A stretch of 64,000 bases of DNA. Origin: an uncultured Lachnospiraceae bacterium. Its GTDB lineage: Bacteria; Bacillota; Clostridia; Lachnospirales; Lachnospiraceae. The stretch is taken from NCBI GenBank assembly GCA_930972465.1, contig CAKNHF010000002.1, positions 62,001 through 126,000 on the forward strand, given 5' to 3'. Shown here piece after piece: positions 54,241-62,626 of the stretch. Numbering within the stretch: the stretch's first letter is position 1; each line of letters begins with the position of its first letter. Below the pieces are notes generated by a model. That model was not told the origin of the DNA. It did not search any database and saw nothing but the letters and a program-made list of their open reading frames with translations. The position numbers and the translations under genes are program-made.

Positions 54241-54269
54241 TTGACAATACTATCTTACAACTGTAGTAT
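54241..54269 (+). promoter_or_regulatory. Promoter with BlaI/MecI-like operator ahead of the PBP gene
   Basis: TTGACA (54241-54246) and TAGTAT (54264-54269) are separated by 17 bases. The palindrome TACAACTGTA (54256-54265) overlaps the -10 and matches the TACA-TGTA core of BlaI/MecI operators in staphylococci. An outer ATACTA/TAGTAT repeat (54247-54252, 54264-54269) surrounds part of it. No BlaI/BlaR gene is in the window. Confidence 0.55.
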
Positions 54270-54301
54270 TAAAATCAAGTAAACGCGAGGAGGTCATTGC
54301 A

Positions 54302-56392
54302 ATGACAAGGAAACAATATTTGAAAAAGAAAAAGCGCCGGCGTCCCTCTCGTCGCCGCAAATGGCTGATTCCTGTGTCCATCATCCTGATTCTTGCCCTC
54401 TGCGCAGGAATCGGATTCCTGCTCTGGTATCTCATCAGCGGACGACCGGTCCCCGAGGACACCATCAGGAGATATTTTTCTCTTTTAAATGACAAGGATT
54501 ACGAAGGAATGTACTCTCTTCTGTCTTCTTCATCAAAAGAAAGTATAACTCAGGAAGATTTTGTTTCAAGGAATCAGAATATTTACGAAGGAATTGATGC
54601 TTCGGATATCCGGATCACCTTTCCTTCCGAGGACTCCTCTTCCAGAGACACAGCCACAGTTACTTACTCTACTTCCATGGGGACTTCCGCCGGCGATGTA
54701 TCTTTCGACAATCAGATGACCCTGGTAAAAAATTCTGACGGAGAATATCGCATCAACTGGGACTCCACCCTTATCTTTCCGTCTCTTCAGGACGGATACA
54801 GGGTAAGTGTTGACACAGAAACTGCCGAACGCGGGAGCATATATGACCGGAACGGTACGGCTCTCGCTACGCAGGGCACAGTATCAGAGGTAGGACTTGT
54901 GCCTGGTAAAATGGGCAGCAACAAGGAGGCCGATATCCAGAAAATCGCCGAACTGCTGGATATGAGTCCCGAAGATATTACCAGCAGTCTGAATGCATCT
55001 TATGTGCAGGATGACACTTTTGTCCCGTTGAAACAGATTTCCAAAGCTGATACGGAAACAGAATCCCGTCTTCTGGAAATTTCCGGAATCCTGATCAATG
55101 ATGCAACCGCCAGAGTTTATCCTCTCGGCGCTGCTGCCGGACATCTGACAGGTTATGTACAGTCCATAACCGCAGAAGAGCTGGAAGAAAAGCAGGATGA
55201 AGGTTATCACTCTAACAGTGTGATCGGGAAATCCGGACTGGAACTGGCATATGAAGACGAGCTGAGAGCAACGGACGGCTCCTCTATCAACGTTGTGGAT
55301 GAAGACGGAAATATCGTGGATACACTGGCCTCGCAGGAAGCACAAAACGGTCAGGATATTTACGTGACAATTGACGCCTCTCTTCAGCAGGATGCATATA
55401 ATCAGTTTTCTTCTGATCCCGGTACCGCTGCGGCAATGAATCCCAAAACCGGAGAAATCCTCGCCCTTGTCAGCACTCCCGGATATGATCCAAATGAATT
55501 TGTTATGGGTATGTCTGACAGCCGATGGAATGAATTGAGCAGCGCAGAAGATACCCCTCTGAATAACCGGTTTTTAAGTACGTGGGTACCGGGTTCTACT
55601 TTCAAGGCACTTACTGCCGTAATCGGTGTTGACAGCGGCAAACTTGATCCCGCCGAAAATTTGGGATATGAGGGACTGAGCTGGCAGAAAGATGAAAGCT
55701 GGGGAAATTATCACGTAACGACGCTCACTGATTACGGGGATCAGGTAAATCTGGAAAATGCGCTTGTCTACTCAGATAACATTTATTTTGCCAAAGCCGC
55801 CCTGAATATAGGCGCTGATACACTGATTGAAAAATTCAAGGCCATGGGCTTCGAAGAGAATGTTCCTTTTGAATTAAGTCTTACACCATCTACTTACGAT
55901 GATGACGACAACATTGATTCCGATATCCAGCTTGCCGACACGGGATATGGGCAGGGTCAGCTTCTTGTGAATCCGGTCCACATGCTCTCTATGTATTCCC
56001 TGTTTGTCAATAACGGAAGCATGCTTAAGCCCACTCTCTTGTATCAGGATGGATATACGGCTGAGATATGGAAAGAAAATGTCTTTTCCGCCGAAGCGGC
56101 AGAAACCGTAAAAAATGATCTGATCCAGGTAATAGAAAATCCATCCGGTACCGGTGCATCCGCCAGAATCGACGGTATAACTCTTCTGGGAAAGACCGGA
56201 ACAGCTGAGATCAAAGACAGCCAGGACGATACCGATGGCATAGAGCGCGGCTGGTTTATCTGTGAAACTGTCGATGATATCGACACTCCGATCGCAGTTG
56301 TCGGTATGGTCGAAGATGTAAAAGGAAAAGGCGGAAGTAATTATGTCACAGAAAAGGTGCATAATATCACAGCCTCTTATCTTGGTAAATAA
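54302..56392 (+). CDS. Class B penicillin-binding protein, MecA-like
   Basis: This 696-residue peptidoglycan transpeptidase has a basic N-terminal cytoplasmic part (KKKKRRRPSRRRK), one membrane anchor (residues 20-43), an NTF2-like domain (MecA_N, about 50-170), a PBP dimerisation domain (from about 180, ERGSIYDRNGT) and a transpeptidase domain with the catalytic S432 in GSTFK, the SDN triad (YSDNIYF) and the KTGTAE motif. This layout matches PBP2a/MecA and PBP3-like proteins of Firmicutes, many of which have low beta-lactam affinity; whether this one does cannot be read from the sequence. The promoter carries a BlaI/MecI-like box. Confidence 0.92.
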   Translation: MTRKQYLKKKKRRRPSRRRKWLIPVSIILILALCAGIGFLLWYLISGRPVPEDTIRRYFSLLNDKDYEGMYSLLSSSSKESITQEDFVSRNQNIYEGIDASDIRITFPSEDSSSRDTATVTYSTSMGTSAGDVSFDNQMTLVKNSDGEYRINWDSTLIFPSLQDGYRVSVDTETAERGSIYDRNGTALATQGTVSEVGLVPGKMGSNKEADIQKIAELLDMSPEDITSSLNASYVQDDTFVPLKQISKADTETESRLLEISGILINDATARVYPLGAAAGHLTGYVQSITAEELEEKQDEGYHSNSVIGKSGLELAYEDELRATDGSSINVVDEDGNIVDTLASQEAQNGQDIYVTIDASLQQDAYNQFSSDPGTAAAMNPKTGEILALVSTPGYDPNEFVMGMSDSRWNELSSAEDTPLNNRFLSTWVPGSTFKALTAVIGVDSGKLDPAENLGYEGLSWQKDESWGNYHVTTLTDYGDQVNLENALVYSDNIYFAKAALNIGADTLIEKFKAMGFEENVPFELSLTPSTYDDDDNIDSDIQLADTGYGQGQLLVNPVHMLSMYSLFVNNGSMLKPTLLYQDGYTAEIWKENVFSAEAAETVKNDLIQVIENPSGTGASARIDGITLLGKTGTAEIKDSQDDTDGIERGWFICETVDDIDTPIAVVGMVEDVKGKGGSNYVTEKVHNITASYLGK

Positions 56393-56408
56393 TATCACAT
56401 TCTTCATT

Positions 56409-56450
56409 CAGCGCAAAACAGAGGTCCGCAGGATATTCTGTTTTGCGCTG
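56409..56450 (+). terminator. Terminator of the PBP gene
   Basis: Arms CAGCGCAAAACAG (56409-56421) and CTGTTTTGCGCTG (56438-56450) are perfect over 13 bases, with TCTCTTTTC after. Confidence 0.85.
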
Positions 56451-56459
56451 TCTCTTTTC

Positions 56460-56642
56460 TTAGCTTTCGGATATTCTTCGTGAGCACGCCAGCATTACAT
56501 ACAGGCACATCATCCACGAAATCAGATAAACCTGGGTCGGAATATTTGTTTCCGTGAAGCAATACAGCACGGTGAGTCCTCCCAAAATGATAATCCCTGC
56601 CATCAGGACTGCTGCTCCAATAATCGCTTTTCTGATATACAT
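56460..56642 (-). CDS. Small two-helix membrane protein
   Basis: A 60-residue protein (MYIRKAIIGAAVLMAG...) with two hydrophobic helices (about residues 5-25 and 33-51) and a short basic end (CSRRISES). The ATG at 56642 is preferred to a GTG four codons earlier, since AAAGGTG lies at good distance. No family is recognised. It lies downstream of the acidic-tail membrane protein on the same strand and may be co-transcribed. Confidence that it is translated is moderate. Confidence 0.55.
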   Translation of the reverse strand: MYIRKAIIGAAVLMAGIIILGGLTVLYCFTETNIPTQVYLISWMMCLYVMLACSRRISES

Positions 56643-56739
56643 AATAAAACACACCTTTCTCTGCTGGAAATTTTAACTGATTCCATCTTAGCAGAGCAGG
56701 TGTGTCATAAACCGGACTCATCTGACCGATGCCTTGTTT

Positions 56740-57624
56740 TTATTTCTTGATTTCGTCAATATCGAAATATTCAATATCATCATCATCATCGAAGTACTCT
56801 TCTTCGTCATCGTCGTCAAGATATTCGATATCCGAATCTTCCTCTTCGTCGGGGGAACCTTCTTCAAACAGGTCTTCTCCCAGAAATTCTGTCTCATCTG
56901 TTTCCTCTTTGTCAATTTCCTCCACAAATGCCCGGGCTTTTTCCACCTCATTTTCCGTAGATTCCGCTTTCCGGATCTCATCTGCCTTTCTGAGGTTCTG
57001 CTTTTTCTTTTTTCTCGATTCAAACAATAACTGAACCAACAGCCCTATTACCGCCAGTACGGCACATACAGCTACATGAATAAGTGTACTCCTTACAGGA
57101 AGAAGATAACAGAATGCTGTTCCCGAAAGAGCTGCTCCACATAACGCAGTCGCAAGCATTGTAATAAATACAGCAGATTTTATTGTAATCAGCGCAAAAA
57201 TCAGTCCCGCTCCAATACAGACTGCTGCCGGCACCCAGTCAGATGGACGTACAATGTATGTACACAGGGAAGTCACTGATATCCAGACAGTAAGGAAAAC
57301 TCCAAAACGATAAAATCTTGCTCCCAGCACCGCTAGTATGATACCGGTCACAGCTCCGGGAATCCAGATATAAGATGTATCTGAGCCAATAAGATACGCC
57401 CCCAGAGTCCCCGCAGAAAGACCAGCGCCCAGGCCAAGAACAGCAGCCCAGAAACGGACGATCTTCAGTCCGAACAGACAGAAAAGCGCTCCCGCTGCCG
57501 CCAGAACAATCAGTATCGTCATCTCTGTGCGGGACAGTATTCGAGTACTGTCCGCAATTGCCGTAAACATATCATCTAAAGTAAGTTCCTGTATTTGCAC
57601 CAATATTCTATCCATATACTCCAC
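56740..57624 (-). CDS. Multi-spanning membrane protein with very acidic tail (DUF4203-like)
   Basis: This 294-residue protein has about seven hydrophobic helices between residues 35 and 205 (ILIVLAAAGALFCLFGLKIV, GVFLTVWISV, and others) with a TMEM198/DUF4203-like pattern of small residues. A basic hinge (ESRKKKKQNLRK) and a tail of about 80 residues follow. The last 55 residues are dominated by aspartate and glutamate (for example EYLDDDDEEEYF). The tail is probably cytoplasmic or a cation-binding or charge-repelling element. The start may be the Met three codons in. Function is unknown. It is 22 bases downstream of the end of the WYL regulator on the same strand, so it may belong to its operon. 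Confidence 0.7.
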   Translation of the reverse strand: MEYMDRILVQIQELTLDDMFTAIADSTRILSRTEMTILIVLAAAGALFCLFGLKIVRFWAAVLGLGAGLSAGTLGAYLIGSDTSYIWIPGAVTGIILAVLGARFYRFGVFLTVWISVTSLCTYIVRPSDWVPAAVCIGAGLIFALITIKSAVFITMLATALCGAALSGTAFCYLLPVRSTLIHVAVCAVLAVIGLLVQLLFESRKKKKQNLRKADEIRKAESTENEVEKARAFVEEIDKEETDETEFLGEDLFEEGSPDEEEDSDIEYLDDDDEEEYFDDDDDIEYFDIDEIKK

Positions 57625-57645
57625 CTTATCCCTTATTCTTATTAT

Positions 57646-58638
57646 TTATTTCTCTTTATATTTTTCTGCCAGATCATCCAGCAGGCTATGGTACTCTTTT
57701 ATAACCCTCTCCGGAGAAAGGAGTTCCACATCCCTGCCAAGTCCCGTCAGCCAGCCATAGAACTGCTCACTGACTGCCACCTCAACACGGGCAATGAAAC
57801 GCTCTTCACCATCCGGATGGAGCGCGACATCTTTTCCGAATCTGTCAATCACAACGCCCACAAAACGGTTATGAAAACGGATTCTCACAACCTCCGTCTT
57901 CCCTCCGAACATACCGAAAGTCCTCTTCGTATATCGTGCCAGGTCAAATTTTCCGAATTCATCCCGTCCCTCTCTCGGGCATTCAAGGACTTCAATATCC
58001 AGCATTTTATCTACACGGAAATGCTTAATGGCCTTTACATCGGTATCGCATCCTATAAGATAATAATTTTCATTGTCCCACGTTAATGCCCATGGACTGA
58101 CCCGATAAACTCCTCCGTTCTTTTTCAACCTCATTTCCTTTAAAACAGTCCACTCAAAATAGTGAAATGAAATCTGCCGATTTGTAGAAATCGCTGTATG
58201 AAGCTTGTCTACATTGTAGTAGATACTCTCATTCATGGCCTTGATCCGATCTGATACTACAACCTGCCTCTGAAGCTGTCCTGCCTCGAATCTGCTTGCC
58301 AGACGCTCAATCTTACGTATCAGACTGTCTGATTTCTTTTCGGTTATGAACCGTGAAGATTGTACCGCATCTACAAGCAGCTTCAATTCCGCAAGTTCAA
58401 AGTCACGATGAGCGAGAAAATATCCTTCCGGAGGAGCTTTTCTGTATGATATATCCAAGCCGAAGTTTTTCAGCGTCTCTATATCGTTATACAATGTCTT
58501 CCTTTCCATGCGGATACCCAGATTTCCCATTTTTTCTTCTATTTTTTTGCGTGTAAGCGGATGTTCCTCATCTGATTCTTCCTCAAACAGTCGCATCAGA
58601 TAGAGAATCTTTGTCTTCTGATTACTGATTCTTGTCAT
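57646..58638 (-). CDS. WYL-domain transcriptional regulator
   Basis: This 330-residue protein has an N-terminal winged helix (TRISNQKTKILYLMRLFEE, then LTRKKIEEKMGNLGIRMERKTLYNDIETLKNFG seen in parts) and a central/C-terminal WYL domain (SPWALTWDNENYYLIGCD, with the W-Y-L triad region) ending in the WCX extension. Such regulators bind DNA and sense nucleic acids or small ligands. The start is placed at 58638 (MTRISNQK) by its GGGAG site. The region upstream, to asnA, is 794 bases long and holds an orphan transcript. The regulated genes are unknown; the acidic-tail protein follows directly. Confidence 0.87.
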   Translation of the reverse strand: MTRISNQKTKILYLMRLFEEESDEEHPLTRKKIEEKMGNLGIRMERKTLYNDIETLKNFGLDISYRKAPPEGYFLAHRDFELAELKLLVDAVQSSRFITEKKSDSLIRKIERLASRFEAGQLQRQVVVSDRIKAMNESIYYNVDKLHTAISTNRQISFHYFEWTVLKEMRLKKNGGVYRVSPWALTWDNENYYLIGCDTDVKAIKHFRVDKMLDIEVLECPREGRDEFGKFDLARYTKRTFGMFGGKTEVVRIRFHNRFVGVVIDRFGKDVALHPDGEERFIARVEVAVSEQFYGWLTGLGRDVELLSPERVIKEYHSLLDDLAEKYKEK

Positions 58639-58854
58639 ATTATACTCCCTGCAGCGGCTTATGCCGCTTCTCGTCATCTGTATGCCCCACCCCTCATCTG
58701 GATTCATTTTATCAACTTTCCCCGCATATTACAAGAGTCTGCATTTATCGGATATCATGTTGGCGGATGTCACTTCAAGACTCCCCCCGCGAGTCCTGGC
58801 GCGGGATTCGGGCCGGCATCAGCCGACGTAATACTTCTCCGAATGCCTGCCGGA

Positions 58855-59231
58855 AACAAAAGAAGATGGATGCCAATCATTTCTCTGATCAACATCCATC
58901 TTCATTCTGATATTACTATCATTTTTTTACCTCTTTCTATCTTTTTCCTGATAGATTTAACTTATGTTCCCGGCGGTCCATACCTCCTATTCTTAGATTC
59001 CCGTTAAACTTTGGTCCTCGATAATCTGCCTTTGATATAGATTTTACTTCTCTCATAACTTTCTCGTCATTATGATATTTCTCTATATCTGATTACCCAT
59101 TTCCAATTACGACATCTAACGGGTGAATAAAACTTCTTTGAATTTTCTTTTAAAGAAGAATATAATTTTTTATTCTTTCGAATTCATTTTATATTCTTTT
59201 TTAATTGATTGTTCATTCAGTTTTATTTGTT
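58855..59231 (-). ncRNA. Orphan promoter-to-terminator transcription unit
   Basis: The minus strand has TTGACA (59266-59261), a 17-base spacer and TATTAT (59243-59238), then an 11-bp perfect hairpin (58903-58893 with 58872-58862) followed by CTTTTGTTT. Between them about 370 bases of AT-rich sequence contain one small frame at most (58937-59056). CCCGTTA and TAACGGG can pair, and a TCTATC/GATAGA hairpin lies nearby. No known RNA family is recognised. It could be an sRNA or encode a small protein. Confidence 0.45.
58937..59056 (-). CDS. Possible 39-residue basic small protein
   Basis: MREVKSISKADYRGPKF, then NGNLRIGGMDRREHKLNLSGKR. It has ten lysines or arginines more than acids and no membrane helix. 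It lies in the orphan transcription unit. The ribosome binding site (GACGAGAAAG) is weak and no family is known. An internal ATG at residue 24 follows AGGAGGT but is too close. Confidence 0.2.
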   Translation of the reverse strand: MREVKSISKADYRGPKFNGNLRIGGMDRREHKLNLSGKR

Positions 59232-59237
59232 GACATT

Positions 59238-59266
59238 ATAATAACTCTATATTCTATTTTTGTCAA
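59238..59266 (-). promoter_or_regulatory. Promoter of the orphan transcription unit
   Basis: Minus-strand TTGACA and TATTAT with a 17-base spacer, the best consensus promoter in the 794-base gap between the WYL regulator and asnA. Confidence 0.65.
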
Positions 59267-59366
59267 TATATTTTTAGAAATTTATATTATTTATTTCTTA
59301 TTTTCTGTTTATTTTGCATTTATAAAGGAATTCTCTTTTAATTTTCAAATTGTTTTTTCTTTCTGA

Positions 59367-59395
59367 TTGACTTCTTTCAGCACTGACATTAGAAT
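59367..59395 (+). promoter_or_regulatory. Promoter of asnA
   Basis: TTGACT (59367-59372) and TAGAAT (59390-59395) with a 17-base spacer, about 40 bases before the start codon. Confidence 0.7.
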
Positions 59396-59432
59396 AGATT
59401 AGTAAATGTCTATTTCAAGAAGGAGTTTTTAT

Positions 59433-60443
59433 ATGGAACACTTAAAAATACCCGAAGGTTACTCTTCTCCCCTCACTATCCGTGAGACCGAGGTAGCCAT
59501 CAAAGAAGTAAAGGATCATTTTGAACGGGCTCTTGCAAAGTCTCTGCATCTGACCCGCGTTTCAGCTCCGCTGTTTGTTCGCCCTGAATCCGGAATGAAT
59601 GATAATCTGAACGGAGTAGAGCGCCCGGTTTCTTTTGGGATCAAAGAGCAGGATGAAGCAGTTGCCGAGATCGTACATTCTCTTGCAAAATGGAAAAGAT
59701 ATGCACTGAAAAATTACGGGTTCCATTCCGGAGAAGGTTTGTATACAGATATGAGCGCTATCCGCAGAGATGAAGATACTGATAATATTCACTCACTGTA
59801 TGTCGATCAATGGGACTGGGAAAAGATTATCTCCAGAGAAGAACGTAATATGGAAACACTTGAGTATACTGTACGCAAAGTATACAGTGCTCTGAAAGAC
59901 ACTGAGAATTACATATCCAGAAGATACAATTACATCGAACCTCTTCTCCCGGATGATATTTTCTTTATTACTTCTCAGGAACTTGAGGATCTCTATCCGG
60001 ACTGCACTCCAAAGGAACGAGAGACACGCATTGCACGTGATAAAGGAGCTGTATTCATTTCACAGATCGGGAAAGTGCTTGCGTCCGGCGAAAAACATGA
60101 CGGCCGCGCTCCGGATTATGACGACTGGGAATTAAACGGCGATATTATTGTATACTATCCTGTCCTTGACATGGGACTTGAACTTTCTTCTATGGGAATA
60201 CGTGTAGATGAAGAATCCCTGCGCAGGCAGCTTAAACTTGCCGGATGTGAAGAACGTGCGGATCTGCCATTCCAGAAATCTCTCCTGAACGGTGAACTTC
60301 CGTACACAGTCGGCGGCGGAATCGGTCAGTCACGTATCTGTATGTATTATCTCAGGAAAGCCCATATCGGTGAAGTACAGTCTTCTCTCTGGCCTGAGGA
60401 AGTTATGCAGCGCACGAAAGAAGCCGGAATTCATCTTCTTTAA
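59433..60443 (+). CDS. asnA: Aspartate-ammonia ligase
   Basis: This 336-residue enzyme makes asparagine from aspartate and ammonia with ATP, and is related to class II aminoacyl-tRNA synthetases. Landmarks are SAPLFVRPESGMNDNLNG, the KNYGFHSGEGLYTDMSAIRRDE region, the YVDQWDWEK motif and the late GGGIGQSRICMYYLRKAHIGEVQ (in pieces). It begins at 59433 (MEHLKIPEGY), with AAGGAG in front, not at an earlier in-frame ATG. A hairpin terminator follows. Confidence 0.97.
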   Translation: MEHLKIPEGYSSPLTIRETEVAIKEVKDHFERALAKSLHLTRVSAPLFVRPESGMNDNLNGVERPVSFGIKEQDEAVAEIVHSLAKWKRYALKNYGFHSGEGLYTDMSAIRRDEDTDNIHSLYVDQWDWEKIISREERNMETLEYTVRKVYSALKDTENYISRRYNYIEPLLPDDIFFITSQELEDLYPDCTPKERETRIARDKGAVFISQIGKVLASGEKHDGRAPDYDDWELNGDIIVYYPVLDMGLELSSMGIRVDEESLRRQLKLAGCEERADLPFQKSLLNGELPYTVGGGIGQSRICMYYLRKAHIGEVQSSLWPEEVMQRTKEAGIHLL

Positions 60444-60466
60444 ATCCAAATCATCAGGTAACTTAG

Positions 60467-60508
60467 AAAAACGGAGGTCAGGATTCCTTTTCCTGCCCCC
60501 GTTTTTTC
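60467..60508 (+). terminator. Terminator of asnA
   Basis: Arms AAAAACGGAGGTCAGGA and TCCTGCCCCCGTTTTT pair with one bulge (60467-60483 and 60491-60506) and end in T residues. Confidence 0.8.
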
Positions 60509-60539
60509 TATTACCGCCTGCCGTTTATTTTCTTTCTTC

Positions 60540-60947
60540 TCATCTGCAGTAAAAATTTACCGATTCAAGAAAAATATTATTTTCTTTGACCCAGGAATTA
60601 TTTACCGCCCTCTTGGATATCTTAAGACACAATTCCAGTTTTCCGGCTTTAAGATGCATAGTATCTTCTTTCAGAAATCCCTTATCCATCTCAAATTCCT
60701 GTATTTCATCCCACCAGAGTTCCAGGGGATCTTCTCCCTCCCAGTCACCGGTTACCGGAAAAATGACAATCTCAGTTTCAGTAAAAAGCAGGAAAAAATC
60801 TTCCGCCTGTTTAAATACCTCTATATTGGAAGTATCTTCAGGAAGAACCCAGTTCATTTTCGTCTTTGCATGTCCCGGTACAATATTGTGATTATATGGA
60901 ATATCATATTTCAGTATCAGATTCTGAAGTTTTTCATATGTAAGCAT
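60540..60947 (-). CDS. Hypothetical protein, possible PH-like domain
   Basis: This 135-residue soluble protein starts MLTYEKLQNLILKYDIP. Its middle (FFLLFTETEIVIFPVTGDWEG and LWWDEIQEFEMDKGFL) and end (LELCLKISKRAV) show the alternating strands and a helix of a bacterial PH-like domain such as YokE. Compared with the neighbours there is no recognisable function. It is alone between asnA and the cobalt genes. Codon use and ribosome binding (GGGAAAAAG) look normal, so it is likely a real gene. Confidence 0.55.
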   Translation of the reverse strand: MLTYEKLQNLILKYDIPYNHNIVPGHAKTKMNWVLPEDTSNIEVFKQAEDFFLLFTETEIVIFPVTGDWEGEDPLELWWDEIQEFEMDKGFLKEDTMHLKAGKLELCLKISKRAVNNSWVKENNIFLESVNFYCR

Positions 60948-61004
60948 CTTTTTCCCTCCATAAACAGATTATACTCCTGATTCCGCTGCCTGCAATCAGA
61001 AATG

Positions 61005-61772
61005 TCATACTGTCTCTATATGCTCCATAAATATCTTCCGGATCCCCGGGAACTCTCCCAGACCTTTCATAATTACACGTACTTCATATCCTTCTTCCTC
61101 CAGCTCACTCTTCCAGGAATCCTCTTCTCCCGCCATATCATTCTTGGCGTGATCTCCTGCCACAAGCATAAAAGGCATGAGAGCGACCTTTTTCTTCTCC
61201 GCGATCTTCAGCTTTGCCATCACGTTCTTAAGCTCCGGAAAGCTCTCCACGGTTCCCACAAGGACCTGATTGTACCCAAGAGCATGGAAGGTATACTCAA
61301 GCGTCGGATAGGCAGAATTTGCATGATGATCCGTACCATGTCCCATGAGGACAAGCATCTCATCTTCTGCAAGTTCTGTCTCCGCCATTACCGCATGGAT
61401 GGACTTTTTATAGTCGTCCACACTGCTCAGAAGAGGCTTTCCCACGCGGATCTTTCGAAAAAGGCCCATATGTTCCATCAGGTCCTCCATCATCCGGTCA
61501 TTCTCGATCCCGTTGATAATGTGAGTAGGCTGGACGATCACCTCCTCGATCCCATCCCGGGACATGCGCTGCAGCGCTTCCGTTACCGTATCTATATGAA
61601 TCTGCTCTGTCCGTTTCAGTTTCCGTATGATCATCCCGCTTGTAAAGGCGCGGTATACACTTGCCTCCGGAAATCGATCCGCAATTTCTTTCTCAATGAC
61701 CGAGATCGTCTTCTCCAGCGTGTCCAGATGGCTTGTCCCGAAACTCACCACGAGGATTCCCTTTTTCATCAC
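61005..61772 (-). CDS. cbiK: Sirohydrochlorin cobaltochelatase
   Basis: This 255-residue chelatase inserts Co2+ into sirohydrochlorin in the anaerobic cobalamin pathway. The two chelatase halves are recognisable from MKKGILVVSFGTSHLDT at the start and VLMGHGTDHHANSAYPTLEY in the middle, with the metal-binding histidines in GHGTDHH, and from PFMLVAGDHAKNDMAG near the C-terminus. Its start overlaps the end of the upstream CbiO gene by four bases, coupling cobalt import to chelation. It is the last gene of the cobalt operon. Confidence 0.93.
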   Translation of the reverse strand: MMKKGILVVSFGTSHLDTLEKTISVIEKEIADRFPEASVYRAFTSGMIIRKLKRTEQIHIDTVTEALQRMSRDGIEEVIVQPTHIINGIENDRMMEDLMEHMGLFRKIRVGKPLLSSVDDYKKSIHAVMAETELAEDEMLVLMGHGTDHHANSAYPTLEYTFHALGYNQVLVGTVESFPELKNVMAKLKIAEKKKVALMPFMLVAGDHAKNDMAGEEDSWKSELEEEGYEVRVIMKGLGEFPGIRKIFMEHIETV

Positions 61773-62626
61773 AAAAATCTCCTTTCCAGCTCTTCCATTG
61801 TCCTGGGAGGGTCTCCCTTCTGAGATGCCATCCCTTTTTGCCTCATTTTTTCATACAGTCTCAGCACAGCCGGCACCTCAAGATTGGTCTGTTCCAGTGC
61901 CTCCCGGTCCGCACAAACCTCCAGAGGAGTCCCCTTTTTCAGGACTCGCCCCTCATACATCAGCACGATCTCATCCGCCCAGCCGAAAGCATAATCCATA
62001 TCATGGGTCGCCATCAGCACAGTGATTCCTTTCATTGTCAGTTTCTCCACGATCTCCCGTACAATCTTTGTGTGCTTCGGATCCAGGGAAGCGGCAGGCT
62101 CATCCAGGATCATGACCTCCGGTTCCATGACCAGGATGTCCGCGATGGCAACCAGTTTCTTCTGTCCGCCGCTTAAACCGTGGGCAGGCCGGTCCTGAAA
62201 GGGACAAATCCCAAGTTCCCGGATCACCTGCTCCACCTTTTTCCGGGCCGTCTCTTCGTCTGCGCCAAGATTCAGTATACCGAAAGAGATCTCCTGATAT
62301 ACACTGGCGGAAAAAAGCTGGTCATCCGGCTCCTGGAACACAATCCCCACTCTGCGCCGCACATCCAGCAGTCCTTTTCTCGTATAGGCAATGGGAGTTC
62401 CGTCTATCAGCACTCTCCCTTTATCCGGTCGCCGGATTCCGTTCAGGCACAGAAAAAAAGTAGACTTTCCCGAACCGTTCCCGCCCATGAACGCTACCTT
62501 ATGTCCCCGGCGGATCTTCAGGTCCAGGTCATCCAGGGCCGGTTTCTCATTTCCGTCATAAGTATAGGAAAGATGTTCGGCCTCGATGACCCATTCTTTT
62601 TCCTGTTTCATTCTATTATACTCCAT
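61769..62626 (-). CDS. cbiO: Cobalt ECF transporter ATPase
   Basis: This 285-residue ATPase powers cobalt uptake by the CbiMNQO energy-coupling-factor complex. Walker A GGNGSGKST, signature LSGGQKKLVAI and Walker B EVMILDEPAASLDPK are present. The N-terminus IEAEHLSYTYDGNEKPALDDL is typical. It overlaps CbiQ by 19 bases upstream and CbiK by four downstream. Confidence 0.94.
   Translation of the reverse strand: MEYNRMKQEKEWVIEAEHLSYTYDGNEKPALDDLDLKIRRGHKVAFMGGNGSGKSTFFLCLNGIRRPDKGRVLIDGTPIAYTRKGLLDVRRRVGIVFQEPDDQLFSASVYQEISFGILNLGADEETARKKVEQVIRELGICPFQDRPAHGLSGGQKKLVAIADILVMEPEVMILDEPAASLDPKHTKIVREIVEKLTMKGITVLMATHDMDYAFGWADEIVLMYEGRVLKKGTPLEVCADREALEQTNLEVPAVLRLYEKMRQKGMASQKGDPPRTMEELERRFL

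Noticed and set aside
58760..58860. GC-rich inverted repeats (CCCGCG/CGCGGG; GGCAT/ATGCC) upstream of the WYL regulator
   Set aside because: Short, imperfect and without a matching known family; noted but not called as a feature.
58639..59432. Possible T-box or other riboswitch controlling asnA
   Set aside because: No AGGGTGGNACCGCG motif or specifier stem is visible, and the structured part reads on the opposite strand.
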